Part shown: positions 43,916-57,570 of the stretch, one piece after another | Numbering within the stretch: position 1 is the first letter of the stretch | How the letters are laid out: each line of letters begins with the position of its first letter | Translations under genes and position numbers: made by a program | NCBI RefSeq assembly: GCF_905475465.1 | Contig: NC_062249.1 | Coordinates: 10,304,501 to 10,368,500 of the forward strand | Length of the DNA: 64,000 nucleotides | Reading direction: 5' to 3' | DNA from: Pieris napi | Lineage: Eukaryota; Arthropoda; Insecta; Lepidoptera; Pieridae | The notes under the pieces: generated by a model | What the model saw: the letters and a program-made list of their open reading frames with translations, nothing else | What the model was told of the DNA's origin: nothing | The model's database searches: none

Positions 43916-45187
43916 AGACTAAAAATACGGCTTTTATTTCTACCAAATAGGTTTTGTATGTCAGCTATTATCATGTTGTTTTCTAAGCTATAATTTATAC
44001 GGCGGTCGTAACGTTTAGTGCCCATTTGTGAATGTTAAGCTAGATCATTTATTGCCCTATATCTTTTAATATGTTTAATGGGATATAAAGAATAACAGCT
44101 AGAGGTCTTAGTATTAATTAATCGTTTCCATATGTCGCATACAAAAATTCAATAGTATATTTTGTATCTTATGTAAGTATTTAATATTATTATTATTTAC
44201 GATATTATTGTATTAGCTTAGTGGTGTATGGATAATGTATATTTGTGAAGAAATAAATATTTTTTGTTAAAAAGGAATTTATGTAGAAGTTCCGTGATTG
44301 GGCAAAGAGAATCGCGTGTCTTTGATACGACGGTGTGTTGACCAATCAGAATGAAACGATACGCGCCATCGTGTAACTTCAAAACAACTGAAGGAGGTTC
44401 ATTATTCGATGTATATTGATTGGTTAGATCACGGTCAATTTTATTAGCTGAAGGATCGGATCACGTTATTATAGTCGTCTCTGTTTTATAGAATTGCTTC
44501 TTTTTTTTAAATATTATGGCAATAGTTTTAACTTTATGCCAGTTTCAAGTTAAAGGTTGGGAAACTAAAAAAAAAAAAAAAAACTACACGCGAGGAAAAA
44601 TAAACAAAGACATCAAAAGGAAATAAAGGGATAAGCTACTTAAAAACAAAATATGTAGGTACATAAACATATTACATCTTAATATTATTGAATTGCTTCT
44701 TGAAATGTTCTTCGTCTTGTCAATGTAAATCTTCGAAATGTCAAGTGAAGCCTAGTGTAATGGTTGAGGTTCCATACAGTTTTCTTATAAAACTTTTCTT
44801 GCCAGTTCTTTACGTCCCTAGGCCCTTTATTTGGAAACTGGTAGTAAATTAAATTTTTACTTTTAGACGTGTAAATAAAATTCAATTTTAAACCAAAATA
44901 TTTATTTTTCACTCGTACCGGATTACTGAGAGCTACCCTACTATTTTCCCCTAAGTTAAGTATTCTTTCTATTTTTTTTTGACAGGCTACATTAGGAAAA
45001 TAACAGTAAAATCCGCATAATTGCAGACGGCTGGTGTCTACGTCTAGCCATTTCCAGTATGGAATATTGCGAAACTCAATACCTACTTGATAGTTTAAAC
45101 CTACGCGGCGGCAAGTGGACCAAATGCAATTTACGAACTATGAACATAAAAATTTATAACTTCCGATATCAATGAAGGTGATAAAAA

Positions 45188-45428
45188 TGCAGTGGCGCTA
45201 CAACCCTATATGGGTCCTGCCGCATATTTCATTTGTTTCTTTGCATTTGTTTTTTTTATATGTAAATTTTTGGATTCTACGTAATCCTTATGCTTTGACT
45301 TTACCGTAGGGTAAGTGTTAATTGGACATATAGAAGAAAAAAAACATTGGAGCACAGCCGTGGTTCGAACGCCAAAGATTGCTTAGGGTTGTAAGCCACA
45401 CGCTTAGGTTACTAGGCCAACACCTCTC
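45188..45428 (-). repeat. tRNA-derived SINE, family B (copy 6, old)
   Basis: Minus strand GTGTTGGCCTAGTAACCTAA, CGTTCGAACCACGGCTGTGC (B-box region) and end GGGTTGTAGCGCCACTGC. Strongly diverged from the other copies. Confidence 0.6.
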
Positions 45429-45749
45429 CCGACGTAACAGCCTATGTGATATATGTCGTTGGATTAAACTCGTGTCATTAAAATACGTAAATAGATTTAT
45501 CGAACCATTTTATTTTTAATGTCTGATATCATGTGTGGTCAATACTAGTTACTTGAAACATTAGAAAATAGTTCGTTCTGAATTTTTACAGGTTTTTAGG
45601 AATAAAATCTTAAAAACCCTTAATCTATAATTAGGATGATAAGAATATTTTTTATGAATTTTGTTAAAAACAAATCATAAAAATACGAAATACATAGACT
45701 TCTTATCGGTAATTCATATTTTCCCATAGAAGGGAAACAAGATGAATTG

Positions 45750-46085
45750 TTCTCAGTTATGTATCGCGCAGCCCCGACATACAACGACAAATATTTAAGT
45801 CTTGACTTGTTTAAGCTATCGCGGAATATGGTTAAAAGGAGTATTAAGAATTTCCATAGCGCTAAATCACCTGCGTTAGGAGCACACCTTACATACACAC
45901 CCTCACACACATACCCTTGCACATAGCCTTGCTTAATGTATTGAATAATTTTTATTGCTTTTTCCCTTTTGTAAATGTTCAACCTTTTCGTACATATTAT
46001 GTATTCCTTTTTTGGCTATATATTTAGTATAATTGTTTTTTGTTGTACATAATTTATATTAGCTGTAGGATTACGAAATAAATAA
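45750..46085 (+). repeat. Interspersed repeat, AGCTATCGCGGAATATG family (copy 1)
   Basis: TAAGCTATCGCGGAATATGG, AAAGGAGTATTAAGAATTTC, CATAGCGCTAAA and TTTGGCTATATATTTAGTAT recur in the same order at 53240-53560. A possible retroelement 3' end (in-frame SRNMVKRSIKNFHSAKSPAL on the plus strand), but I cannot name it. Confidence 0.5.
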
Positions 46086-46704
46086 ATTGTATGATGTCCC
46101 ACGGATACCTGTTTCCGAACTATCCCTTGATCAAAAACACTGAAACAAATGCGTTGTGCGGTCAATATCCGAGAAATGTACGAGTACGTGACGATATAAT
46201 GCTAACTTTTCTATTTTAAAGACAGTTCACACGCCGAAAATATAGAACAATGGGAATTACTCAACTGGATTCCCGCCAAGAGGTGTCATTTCTCAATCTA
46301 TTGTCCAAAATTGTCTATGAAGGTGTCACACTCAAAGGATTCATTCATGAGTTTAAACAATAAAATATTTGTGAACGTAAGTCGTAAATTCTTTGAATTT
46401 TACAACTCATTTTACGTTTAATTTTGTTCAATGGAAATTTACGGACAATTTTATTAGTTTTGCTCTGATTAATATTCTCCTTTACTTATTCACTTCATAA
46501 TTTTTACTCTTAATCTATGGTGGCAAAAAATTATGAGAATTAACTAAAAGCTTTATCTGTCAAATGTCAACGTATTATGTTAATTCACACAACTTTTTTT
46601 TTTAATTTTCCTATGAAATTAATGCATTTTAAAATTGAATAAAATGTTTATTATGAATCATTATTTGTAATATCTATAAAAGTTCTATTCAAAAAGAACA
46701 TTTC

Positions 46705-46762
46705 TAATAATCTCTTTCTTTAATCGGCAGCTCATGTTTGAGCGTCGTGGTCAGCAAGAAAT
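46705..46762 (-). repeat. Short second copy of the 38936-39229 repeat
   Basis: TAATCGGCAGCTCATGTTTG and AGCGTCGTGGTCAGCAAG match the segment around 39027-39062. Confidence 0.45.
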
Positions 46763-49699
46763 TCTAATAATAACTCTTAACAAAAAACCGTGAAACAGCC
46801 ATTTCTGGTACAACAATGTACGCAAATTTGAACAAAAGCCTAGAATTGCTAAAGAAATGACAATAGAGATAAGGTGCAATGGCTCATCGGTTTCCCACGG
46901 TACCTGCAACAGCCCACGTGTTGGTCAAACACACCGAAATAGATTACCTAATTATATATGTGTTACAAAATCTCTTAATCCGACTTTAAATAAAAGTAAA
47001 TTCTGAATATTTGTCATTGTTTGCTAGGTCGTCTTTTAAAAACAATCGATTCAAGATGTGGTTTTTGTCTTTGGTGATTATAAACTTTTCCTTTTGTTGT
47101 TTGCTTTGGAGAGGTGATGGCAGTTCAGAAAACTAAGTAGGTATTAACTCAATTAATAATGTTTCTGTTCTATTAATAATTGATACGTTTTCCTTATTAA
47201 TTAATGTAATTGATTTTAGTATATGATCAACACGTAAATTACCAAACAAATGTTACCGTTATGAAATGAATTTAATTATTACTTTATAGTTTTCCTTCCG
47301 TGATTTTCCCACTCTTTGATGCGATGTCGTAATTAACTCAAAGTTTAAAGAACGGTAATTTTCGTTATCAGCTTCGCAGGCGCCACGCCACAGATAACAA
47401 CACGTGCTAAGGTTTATGGTTGACATCTGTTAGCCTTTGTTTATTATCTGTATACCTTTATACAGGTAATACAATTTTACTAATCTTGTTTTGTTCGAAA
47501 TTTGAAAGGAAGCAAGTAAAACTGAAATAACAGTTCGCCACTTTCTTATCTTAGAAAACATATGTTTAGTAATTTGCCTTTTACAAAACACGCAGGTAGT
47601 ACGACAATTATCAAGTCAGTTGTGACTTCACTTATACATATTTTTGTTTATGGAACCTTGATTATAAAGAGCTGATGCCGAAGTGTAAGATTTAGATAAG
47701 AGCCGTTTTTTCGAAGGTACCATCTGTATAAATAATTTCAATATTTTTTCAGAATAGCGTAAGCCACCATGACTGTAGTGTTAAGTGAGGAATCTCAGTC
47801 CTAAGGTCGCGTTCGTCTTTGCATCAATAGTTTTTCCCTGTACGCAATTAGCTCTTGCATCTATGGCAAAGGTATAATAGCCAAGGACATAAATTAACTT
47901 AATATATAATAAAAGGAATAATTCTTCGAAAGACTAGGCGGTATGGTCGAAAGATTACGCCATGGGTGAAACAAAAAAAAATCGCGAGTGAAAAAAAATT
48001 ACATAGATCAGATTGAAGCGCCACAGTAAATATAAATGTGTATGTCTATAGTTTCCATAGTTCCTTATGATATCACGTACTTTGGGTTTCACCAAGCCCC
48101 GTGGGAGATAAGGCGTTTGACGTCAAAGCTTTACTCATCACCTGAGTGATCCCTCATTATTCACAATCTTTCTTTGAATTCCTATTAGTAACGATTTGGT
48201 AGTCTTAATCACATAGTTCCATGATACATCGCTTCTATTTGTAAATAACCTATAATCTGTAGCTAAAATTATACTAATAATGTCCAACATTTCACGCTTA
48301 CTCTCGAGTCAGAATCTTACACTCATCATATAGATTTTATTATTAAAGATACACGAATTTAGTGTTTTTTTTATTGTCATAAATCATGAACTACAAACCA
48401 CACGTAGGTATATCGATTTGTATCTATTTCGAGAAGGCCATTGGTGTTCTACTAGGGCTAATGAGAGGGGTTAGATTCTGGGGGTGGTGTATTTAGTACA
48501 ACTATAAAACGAGATATGCTTCTTTGCTAAATGTTTCTTTTTCTGGAGGAATTGTCAATACCTATCGCATTGGATTTAAAGCGATCCCATTCGGAAGGTT
48601 ATGGGCATAGTGATTAACGAACGTGATCCTGGGTTCCAGTAAAACAATTTGCGTAAGCATATTACTGAAACAAACGTTGTATCTGCATTTTGCTCCACTG
48701 GGCGATTATGGGATTACAAAAGTCTGAACTTCTTTTCTTACTTTGTTTTTTTTATTGTTTTACTTAAAAAAAGTAACATTTCGCTATATGTTCTATACCT
48801 ATAAAGTATAAGTTTTTGTAAATTAAAAATTTAATTACATTAAAAAATTGTAGGGACAATTATATCAATTGTTTAATGTAACTAAACATAATCAAATATA
48901 CAGTATTTACAGTTTTCTTAACCTACATAGTAATAATAAAAATAATAAAAAGAAAATAAAAACCAATTTAAAAAGTTTGGTCCCTGTGGCACTTTTTTAA
49001 TTATAGGTAATATTAATTCATCGAGTATTTTTTATATGTGCAGCTCCTCCGTCCGTAAACCGATTTGGATGATTGGGTATCAATCAAAATATGTGCGATT
49101 TGTCCCATGGGTAACGTGGTTAACGTGGGTAACGTGAAATGTCTCTTAACAATATTTATTTCATTTTGTAATCGGTTCTATTTCAAAGGGATTCGATATC
49201 TAATTAACGAATTAAAATGAACTCTCCTTAGTCTAAATGAGTTCTATTTTAGGACATATGTTAACCTTTAAAATGCCGAGTTCCGGTAATCACGGTGGTT
49301 CTACGCATAGTATAAAACAGGGTTGTAAAAACCTATATGACAAACGGTATGATTCAGAGTTAAGGAACTATCTGGTACATTGTTTCTTTCCATTTTTCGT
49401 CATCGTTTCTTGAAGTAGGGCGAATGGAAAAAATATATGGTGGAGTTGAGTAGTTTATGTATCCATTTTGAAAGATCAAAACACGATTAAATAACTTCGC
49501 TCGATAAAAAAAAATCCAAACATTGCCAATTTTTTACACTTTGAATTCATTTTATGACGAAATGTATATGGAACATGATTTTGAAATTTACACGATGTAT
49601 TTTATCGCAAGCCAAGTAAAGTAATCCATTTCAGAAAAAATATGATTAAACTACATTAATTTAATGTTTTACATAACTAATTGTTACGCCTCAGTGCTA

Positions 49700-50679
49700 C
49701 AGCCCTGCGATTCTGTAACTCACTTTTCGAACTCACACAGCGGTTTTCGCATCGGCGGTCGCTTTCAAATTAGTCGTGAAGCAGTCATTTTATGATTTGG
49801 CATTCTAATAAACAATAGACTACAAGCTCTCACGTTTTCAGAATGCCAAATCATAAAATGGCAGCTCTCCACTGCGCCTCGCAGTCCACCCCGAGACATT
49901 GACACAGTAATTCGTGCTGGGATAGGGCCTTAAGACTATAGAATAGTTTTTGACATACTTAAGTCCCAATATTGAATGTCTTCCGAGGAAGTTGTGCAGC
50001 TGGCGCCACGTGCGATGTCTGTACCTGTTATTGTTTGATTGTCGTCTGATTGCTTGATTGTGGCCTCACTTGTCGACATCCTCTTTACATCGTGACGCGT
50101 CATACAATGATACTATGCAAATTAGATAAGTCTAGTTTATTCTTCAATGGTCATTTAATTGAATTTGACGTCAACATTATTGTTTATAGTAAATAATCTA
50201 TAGGATTTGACAGGTAATAACTGTTAACAGTGTAGTCTAGTGACATTATTAGTTGCGTTCATCTGTTTCTCAATTCCATGCGCATGCCACAGAGTATTTA
50301 AAAGTTGACATTGACATTTCGGTTCATATTAATGTTATAGTTATTGTTTAGTATTTTGTTTATGTATTTAAATTGTATATTCGCGGATGCATGGCGGACC
50401 CATGTGACAACTTCGATACAAAGAGTTGCATCGGGAGTTGTGAGCTGCGACATTGCGCGCCTTCTTAAGTTCTTTTCAACCATATATGTACCTATATACT
50501 TCCTATAACATATCTCCATTAGTATCTGACCAATAAACTGATAAACAATAAACTACAAGCTCCCTCCTTATCAGAATGCCAAATCATAAAATGCCTTCTT
50601 CACGACTGATTTGAGCGCGACCGCCGCGGCGTAAACCGCTGCGTGAGTTCGAAAAGTGATTTACAGAATCGCAAGGCTG
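49700..50679. mobile_element. 980 bp element with long inverted repeats (CAGCC ends)
   Basis: Left arm CAGCCCTGCGATTCTGTAAC, TCACTTTTCGAACTCAC, CATTTTATGATTTGGCATTC; right arm has the complements GAATGCCAAATCATAAAATG, GAGTTCGAAAAGTGATTTAC and AGAATCGCAAGGCTG. The arms are about 150 bases. A third copy of the inner arm (GAATGCCAAATCATAAAATG at about 49841) forms a small hairpin within the left side. No target duplication or coding capacity is clear. Confidence 0.7.
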
Positions 50680-51079
50680 ATTATTAACATGTGATGTTTG
50701 GGAGCAAAAATATTAAATACTTATTCGCCCGTGCATTTATTGCATGTTAGTAATATTTGTTCTGTATTACGTTAGAATATTTATTATTGAATAACGGACA
50801 CGGTGAGTCACAGAGGTCGTCCTTGTTGAATTCCAATGCACATTTTCACTGGATAAAAAAATAAACTGACGAACTTCGTGGCTGATATCCGGCCTTTGTA
50901 CATTCATTAATAGCGTAAATGGTATATTTTTTTCTATATCTACCTTATTTTATATATTGGGTGAGATTTTTTTAGCAAATTTCACATTTTTTGAATGAAA
51001 TCATATTTGCTTCAACATAAATAAGTGTATTGGTGATTTTTTTTAATAATATAGTGTTTACTTATATTTACTTAATACC

Positions 51080-51290
51080 ATCCGTGTCACCTCGACGTCC
51101 GTCGTTCCACAACTGAGCGTTTCTCAAGGCAGTTCTTGCCGCGCACCACCACTATGTGGAACCAGCTGCCCACTGAAGTATTTCCGAACCAATTTCCCTT
51201 AGGGTCCTTCAAGAAAAGAGCATACTAATTCTTAAAAGGCCGGTAACGATGGTAACAGCCTGGTGAGCCTCCTACCCATTGGCCTCCTAT
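51080..51290 (+). mobile_element. 3' fragment of a non-LTR retrotransposon (RT C-terminus)
   Basis: The plus strand encodes HLDVRRSTTERF, then PRTTTMWNQLPTEVFPNQF and LGSFKKRAY before a stop, the same family as 61690-62005. Intergenic. Confidence 0.6.
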
Positions 51291-53239
51291 TTCATAAAAT
51301 AAAAAATATTTTTAGGAACTCGAAAATGGTATTTTTACTATAAAGTTTTTCAAATATGTATTTACCAAATTGATCCTTTAAAACCTGGAAATCATACTTA
51401 TTTAGTATTCTAAGTTAATTCATGAAAAATAATAGAATGGTAGGTATTTTAAAAATCAAACAAATATCACGTTAAGGAGCTGTCAAACCGTTGTTTGACT
51501 TAAGACGAGGTTTTAATTTGAGATTTCAATTGGAATACGGACGAAGTGTATTTTTAATTCCATTAATTAAAACTGTCTCTTGACTCGCGTTTAATTACCA
51601 CTTACCTAACTGTTAACTTAGCACTTAGCAACACATATAATTAAACGACGGTGTAATTGAGTGGAAAATGACGGCTTACGCAGAAGCCTACTTGTTTAAA
51701 TTTTCTCGTGAATAATACAAAACAAAATCATTGTCATTTGCCTTTTTGACAGTTGACATTGAAATTAAGAAACAAATTCCGATATTGGAATGTCTTATTG
51801 CTAAACTCAAAAAAAGAAAACGAAATAGATTCTATATTCAAAACTGGAATAATCTATGGTAATTGGTATTAAAAAGAACTAAATTACATAGTGATTAACG
51901 CCACAAACCGAATTAAAGTACATCCATGAATGACTAGCTTTTACGACAATTACAATCTACGAACTCACTCTAATCAATACTACCCTCGTAATCTAATACT
52001 CTGTGGTTGTGTCAAACTACTACTGTTTGTTTTTATTTGTGTATCGATTTGTGATAATTTGGTCGCATTAGAAATATTTTATCGCTCCCGATCTTAATGT
52101 CTTTTACTTTGTAAACAATATCGAAATTAGACATTGATTTTAGTAAATTACCAGTTTAGGCTAGTGTTCAAGTACTGGGTCGATTTGGTAAATTGCTGGT
52201 AGCAATTACTCTGAAGCTGCGTAGCCATTTCCGAACCTTTATTAATTTATTTATTTGCTTATCTGTATTCCTACTGCTAATTATTGTACAAAATCTAAAC
52301 ATAATTACGCAAAAGCCTAAAACGGAATACACATTCAAACATAAACAAAAAAAACAGTTAACAATTATTACCTAATTATACAAAAATAAAATATATATAA
52401 TAAATTGTAAGATGCATTGATTATTATAATTTATTAAAAGAGGAATAATAAAGTCATTACGTATATCTTATAAAGGATATCAGAGTTTTTATAAACATTT
52501 TAAAGCCTTTTTTAGTTACATTAAATATATCTATTTGCTAGTAATTTGTGTTATAATCTGAAGGTTTACGATATATGACTACGTAAAAAGTTTGTATTAG
52601 ACCGAGGAATTTGAAATATTGGGTTTTGCCTTGTATTGGTTGAAGAAGGGGTGTGAAATAGTAAAAGCGACAATAAGTCTGGGCAGTCAATTAAACCGTT
52701 GCAAATAGCATGTAAAAACATCAGATCGTATTGTTTACGTCTACATTCCAGGGAGTTAATACCAAAGTACTTGCAGGAATTTATATAGCTACTATACTTT
52801 CGGATATCCTTAAAACTTAAGAAACTTTTTTTGAATGTTCTCTATTGTTAATAATGTGATAATTCTTCGTTATTTTCTTCGCATTGAGCCGTCCAATGAT
52901 CGAGCCCTAAATGCATTTTACTAGCCATTACAACATAAATCAATTTGGTAAGCAATCACAGAAAAATCGATGAAGCTCAGGTGCATTGCGCGCGCGCACC
53001 GTAACGCCACCTGTGTCACGGTTCACGCTGACGCCGCGGTTAGTGTTGCCAGACATTAATTGAAATCACAGGTGGACTGTCATTACACCTTGTCATTGGT
53101 TTGGGTCTAGATAGCACGTACTGAGTAGAAGCCACAAATATAGATTTTAGAGTGAAGTTGAAAGCCCTGGTAACCTATATCTGGGAGCTAGACAATGACT
53201 TTGACAAAGCATTATACGCTAATTTCAAATATAAGTCAA

Positions 53240-53560
53240 TATCTATTTAATACTTGGCTTGTTAGCTATCGCGGTATATGCTTAAAAGGATTATAAAGAA
53301 TATCCATAGCGCTAAACAATCTGCATCATGAACACACCCCACATACCCACTCTCATGTTCATACCCTTACTTTCACACCATCACCCAACACAGTCGAATT
53401 TGGTAATTACTTAGTCAAGCGTATTTAATCATTTTTATTGATTTTGTCCTTTCGTTAACGTTTATACCTTTTTATATATTATGTATTCCATCTTTGGCCA
53501 TATGTTTAGTATAATCGTTTTTTTTGTTATACATATATTTATGTTAGTTACGCGTTACCA
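53240..53560 (+). repeat. Interspersed repeat, AGCTATCGCGGAATATG family (copy 2)
   Basis: TTAGCTATCGCGGTATATGC, AAAGGATTATAAAGAATATC, CATAGCGCTAAAC and TTTGGCCATATGTTTAGTAT match 45750-46085 in order and strand. Confidence 0.5.
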
Positions 53561-54474
53561 TCAGGGTTTTTGTCTTGAGTTTCCCAGGGTCATACAGCAA
53601 TCAATTTTAGGAGTGTAACAGAGCAATGAGAAAAAACAAATAAATGAAAGCTTATCCTTCATAATGGCTAAGTTTTGTAACTTTTTATGTTTTACAAAAT
53701 AGACCAACCCGTGAAACGCATGGAGAGTGATAGATATACATTATACATCTAGGAATCACATTTGTTTTTATGATATTAATTAATTTTTTTACCATACAAA
53801 GTTAACCAAATCTTAAATATCGTTTATTAAAACCTAAACATAACAATCAAATATACAGTATTTACAATTTTCTTAATTTACTATTATAACTTACTATATA
53901 ATACTTATACTCGAGTCGATAGAGAAAATCGAGTTTTTCCTTTTGGCCAAAATAAAATATTAATTGTTGTTAAACTAACCATCTGACGAAATAATTATGA
54001 TAAGAAGCTGTGTGTTGAAGGGTATGGTATGGCTTTAATCGTATCTTATGCAGTAATATATACTTACCACGTTTAATTTGATAAAAAAAATCACTGAAAA
54101 TGTAGAACCGTACAAGAGTTTTTCTACGGCACGAGATTTCATATGCGTTTGGTGAAACAATAGTAAAGATTTTCATTTTTACTAAGTCCAATTAACATTG
54201 AAAAGTAATGTTCGCTGTTATTTGAGAATTAGTTTATTATGCAAATGAATCTCTACCATACTTTTTGGGTTACTACATCAAGTATCAACCCTATAATGTA
54301 GATAATAAATTACCCACTAATATCTAGCAAGGGTTACGCGCGGCGAACGGGTTAAATTATTGTAATTATTTTGCTATTTCAGGCTTATTATGGAAGGGTT
54401 GGGGTAGGTTCGGTTTGCTGACATTTTAAATACCATCTAAATTACAGTACTGCCGTAATCTATAATATTGTTTG

Positions 54475-54640
54475 CTTCAACCACTATGCGGAATCAGCTG
54501 CCCACTAAAGTATTTCCGAATCAATACGACTTAGGGTCCTTCAAGAACAGAGCGTATCTATTCTTAAAAGGCCAGCAACGCACTTGTGAGCCCCCTGACA
54601 ATATGAGTGACTATCACTTAACATGAGGTGAGCCTCCTGC
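54475..54640 (+). mobile_element. 3' fragment of a non-LTR retrotransposon
   Basis: CACTATGCGGAATCAGCTGC, AAAGTATTTCCGAATCAATA and CTTAGGGTCCTTCAAGAACA match the RT C-terminal region of 51080-51290. Intergenic. Confidence 0.55.
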
Positions 54641-55204
54641 TACATCAAGAATATGGTACAAAAATGTTAATATGGTATCTAAAGTTCGCATATTCTGCAA
54701 TACATTTGTGCAAATTTGTCATAAAAGGTAGAATAATAGAATAGAAGTCAATTCCGACATTATTTTTAGTGATAATGTATCATATTATTTAAATATATTA
54801 TTGCGTTATCAAATTTATATTAATTATAATGCTTCACGCAAATAATCATTTATAGAGTTTTTTTACAAAAGTAGCGCATTAAGTCGATCTGAAAAACTCT
54901 AGTAGGAAGATCTTTTGATGTTTTTGGTAAATTATTATAAACCTTGATTGCTATACAAAAGGTGTTTTTCTATACAATTCCAGATTAATATATGGCACAG
55001 CCAATTTCTCCCCATGTCTACTTCGACAGATGTATATTCTCGTTGACTTAAAATATTTGTTTTTGTGAACGAATAAGAAATGAATCACAATGATTCTCTT
55101 TTCGCATAGACTAATAATATTTTTTATACGACTTCTGACTTAACTCAAACATGGTATGAGCGGGAATTAAATTATTAGACAGTATTAAAGACATACTGCC
55201 ACTA

Positions 55205-56358
55205 GGGTTGCCACCCGTAATTTATAATAAGGTATTGTATGTTTCAGGTGTCTATACTTTTGAGAACAATAAAGTACAAGAAAATACTTTATTTCGCATA
55301 TGATTTCTTTAGTCGTAAATATTTTTGCGTAAAACGGAATTTATCGATTGGCGCTGAATCGATGTTGCCACTCGCCTGTACTGGCCAGCGCTACTCGGTC
55401 ATATCATAGACCAGTGCAGATAGCCTTTAAAAATAATAAAAAGTGAAAAAAATTACAGTAGGATGAAACCCATTAGAAAAGCAGGGGAATATGATCAAAA
55501 TGAAAGGAAAAATAAATTACGGTCGATCTGAGATCGGGAAGGGGTAGTGGGGGGGAGTTTTAAGGGTAAAAAACGGTTTATCTCGATTTCCGGCAAAACT
55601 ACAAGTCCTATCGAAGAAAACTAAATGGCAAAGTTGTAGGTCATAAAAAGATCTAAAACTTTTGTATTCACACATTTTTCACATAACTTCAAAATTTATG
55701 TGAAAAATTCAAAAAACCAACTTTTTGGTTTTTTATTTCTATCTTTTACAAAAATTTATTTTTTTAAACGAAATTTGGTGAAAACTTACTTTATTATGTC
55801 TCAAATATACTGTAATTTATTTGATTAAAAATATTTATTTTTTCACCTTAATTCAAATTCAAAATTAATATCGAAAAAACACCCTAATTTTCAATCGAAA
55901 ATTCTGACGTCAAATTTCAGCTTTTTTCAAAAAGTTGGTGTGCTTTCAGTTCGTTGAAATCTCTAGTTTTAGGGTAGGGAAGTTAAGTAGGAAAGGGGAT
56001 GACGGGTCTGGGCGAAAAAATAAAAAAGCAAAAAATACTTTTAGTTTTGCCGGAAATCGAGATAAACCGTTTTTTACCCTTAAAACTCCCCCCCTACCCC
56101 TTCCCGACCTCAGATCGACCGTAATTTATTTTTTCTTTCATTTTGATCATATTCCCCTGCTTTTCTAATGGGTTTCATCCTACTGTAATTTTTTTTGGTT
56201 TCAAAAATTATCGGCACTGGTCTATCACTTCAGTGCTCGGTATATAATAAAGAAATATATGTTTAAATATAATAAAGAAAAATAAATTGTTCTTTACTTC
56301 GATACATTGTATTTTTTGTGTGTATTTACTTTGCAATTGCAAAACAACGTGGCAACCC
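55205..56358. mobile_element. Outer TA-flanked element with GGGTTGCCAC ends
   Basis: GGGTTGCCACCCGTAATTTA on the left and ACGTGGCAACCC on the right are inverted repeats, each flanked by TA (55203-55204, 56359-56360). Most of its present length is the GACCAGTGC element inserted later; without it only about 340 bases remain. No coding capacity. Confidence 0.6.
55409..56222. mobile_element. TA-flanked foldback element, GACCAGTGC ends (copy 2)
   Basis: Same ends and arms as 13971-14733, inserted the other way round (the CAGATAGCCTTT end is on the left here), flanked by TA at 55407-55408 and 56223-56224. The right arm is interrupted near 55965-56040 by unrelated sequence. It lies inside a larger TA-flanked element (55205-56358). 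Confidence 0.85.
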
Positions 56359-57570
56359 TAACAGGGACCAAACTTTTTAAATTTGTTTTAGTTTTCTATG
56401 TATCAATGGTTAATTATTATTATTATGTATATTAAGAGTATTTTAAAAAAATATTTGTGTAATTAATTAAAGTCTATGTCGATTCGTCATACTAGTACAA
56501 AAATTAGACACAATTCTATCGTTGATTTTATATTGAGGTTATGTGTGTGTTTTGTTTGATTGAAAAATGAAAGACAAATTTAATAAAAAACTCTTATTTA
56601 ATAATTAGAAAATAGCTTAAATTTTACAAATGTTCTTGTTAATTTACAATATACAAAATAAAACCTTACTTTGGCGATGGCAATTAAACAAAACTTTAAT
56701 TAACAATGACACTCAAGGCAAGATACGTTTGTGAGCATTTATTAATAGCCTAAGAGCTGACGAAAATTAATTACAAAATGGGATTATCATTAAATACCCC
56801 GATATTTTGAGATTTGATATAAAATTTCAACTAAAAATCAGCTCCCAGCTATTTTAGACTATTATTGTCAACACTTATAGTATCAACTTAAAATTAAAAA
56901 TACAGATTTAAATTATACAATACTATAAGTTTTATAAAATTTAAAAAGTCCGCAAGTTATCAAACAATTTCATTAAAGCGAGTACAGTAAACCCTTTATA
57001 ACGCGTTATAGGAAATCGCGTTGTATGAGTATTCTCGTAAAAACATTTTTTGAACAAAGCAAAAACTCGGAACACGAATTTAATACATTTATTTAGTTTA
57101 ATTTTAAAACAACACAATTGAAGGTGCAAAGGTACGCAAAACTTATTATGGACTTGACAAATCATTATAATTTTTTATAGACAAACTTGAGAAATCTCCA
57201 CGTTTTAGGGATTACTTCAATTATTGCTTTAAACACGAGTTTCTGTGAAATTAATTTGTATATATAACCTTTTGTAATATTAAGGCGACCCTAAATTCTA
57301 GCCAGAGGTATTTCAAGACTAATTAAAGTATGCGCTACACGGTATGAAACGGCGGTTTGAAACTTTGGTTTCAAACCGTGTGGATAGTTGTTTTATGCCA
57401 AATTTCGTTTAACCTTGGTATGCCCTTGGCAGCACGCTTTGCGTTGCAAACCGCGACCAAAACCGTTGGTTTGAAACCGTCTAGCCGCTTGTTTAAAACC
57501 ACGCGTAACGCGTTCGGCAGTCGTGCTGCGGCGGCGAGCGTAGACGCACGCGACGACGACGTTCTGCACA

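Larger units (their letters stand above)
38577..49699. other. Intergenic region, no host gene seen
   Basis: AT-rich sequence with the repeats listed at 38936, 39483, 39603, 43733, 45188, 45750 and 46705. A patch at 44285-44420 again has GTGATTGGGC / GACCAATCAGA words, like 34250-34330. Short open frames (for example 41236-41454, 43322-43525, 43543-43788) show no family signature or coding bias. Confidence 0.5.
50680..55204. other. Intergenic region, no host gene seen
   Basis: AT-rich sequence with retroelement 3' scraps at 51080 and 54475 and the repeat at 53240. A GC-rich patch lies at about 52975-53045 (GCGCGCGCACCGTAACGCC), echoing a word inside the 9992/16589 foldback elements. Nothing else can be supported. 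Confidence 0.5.
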
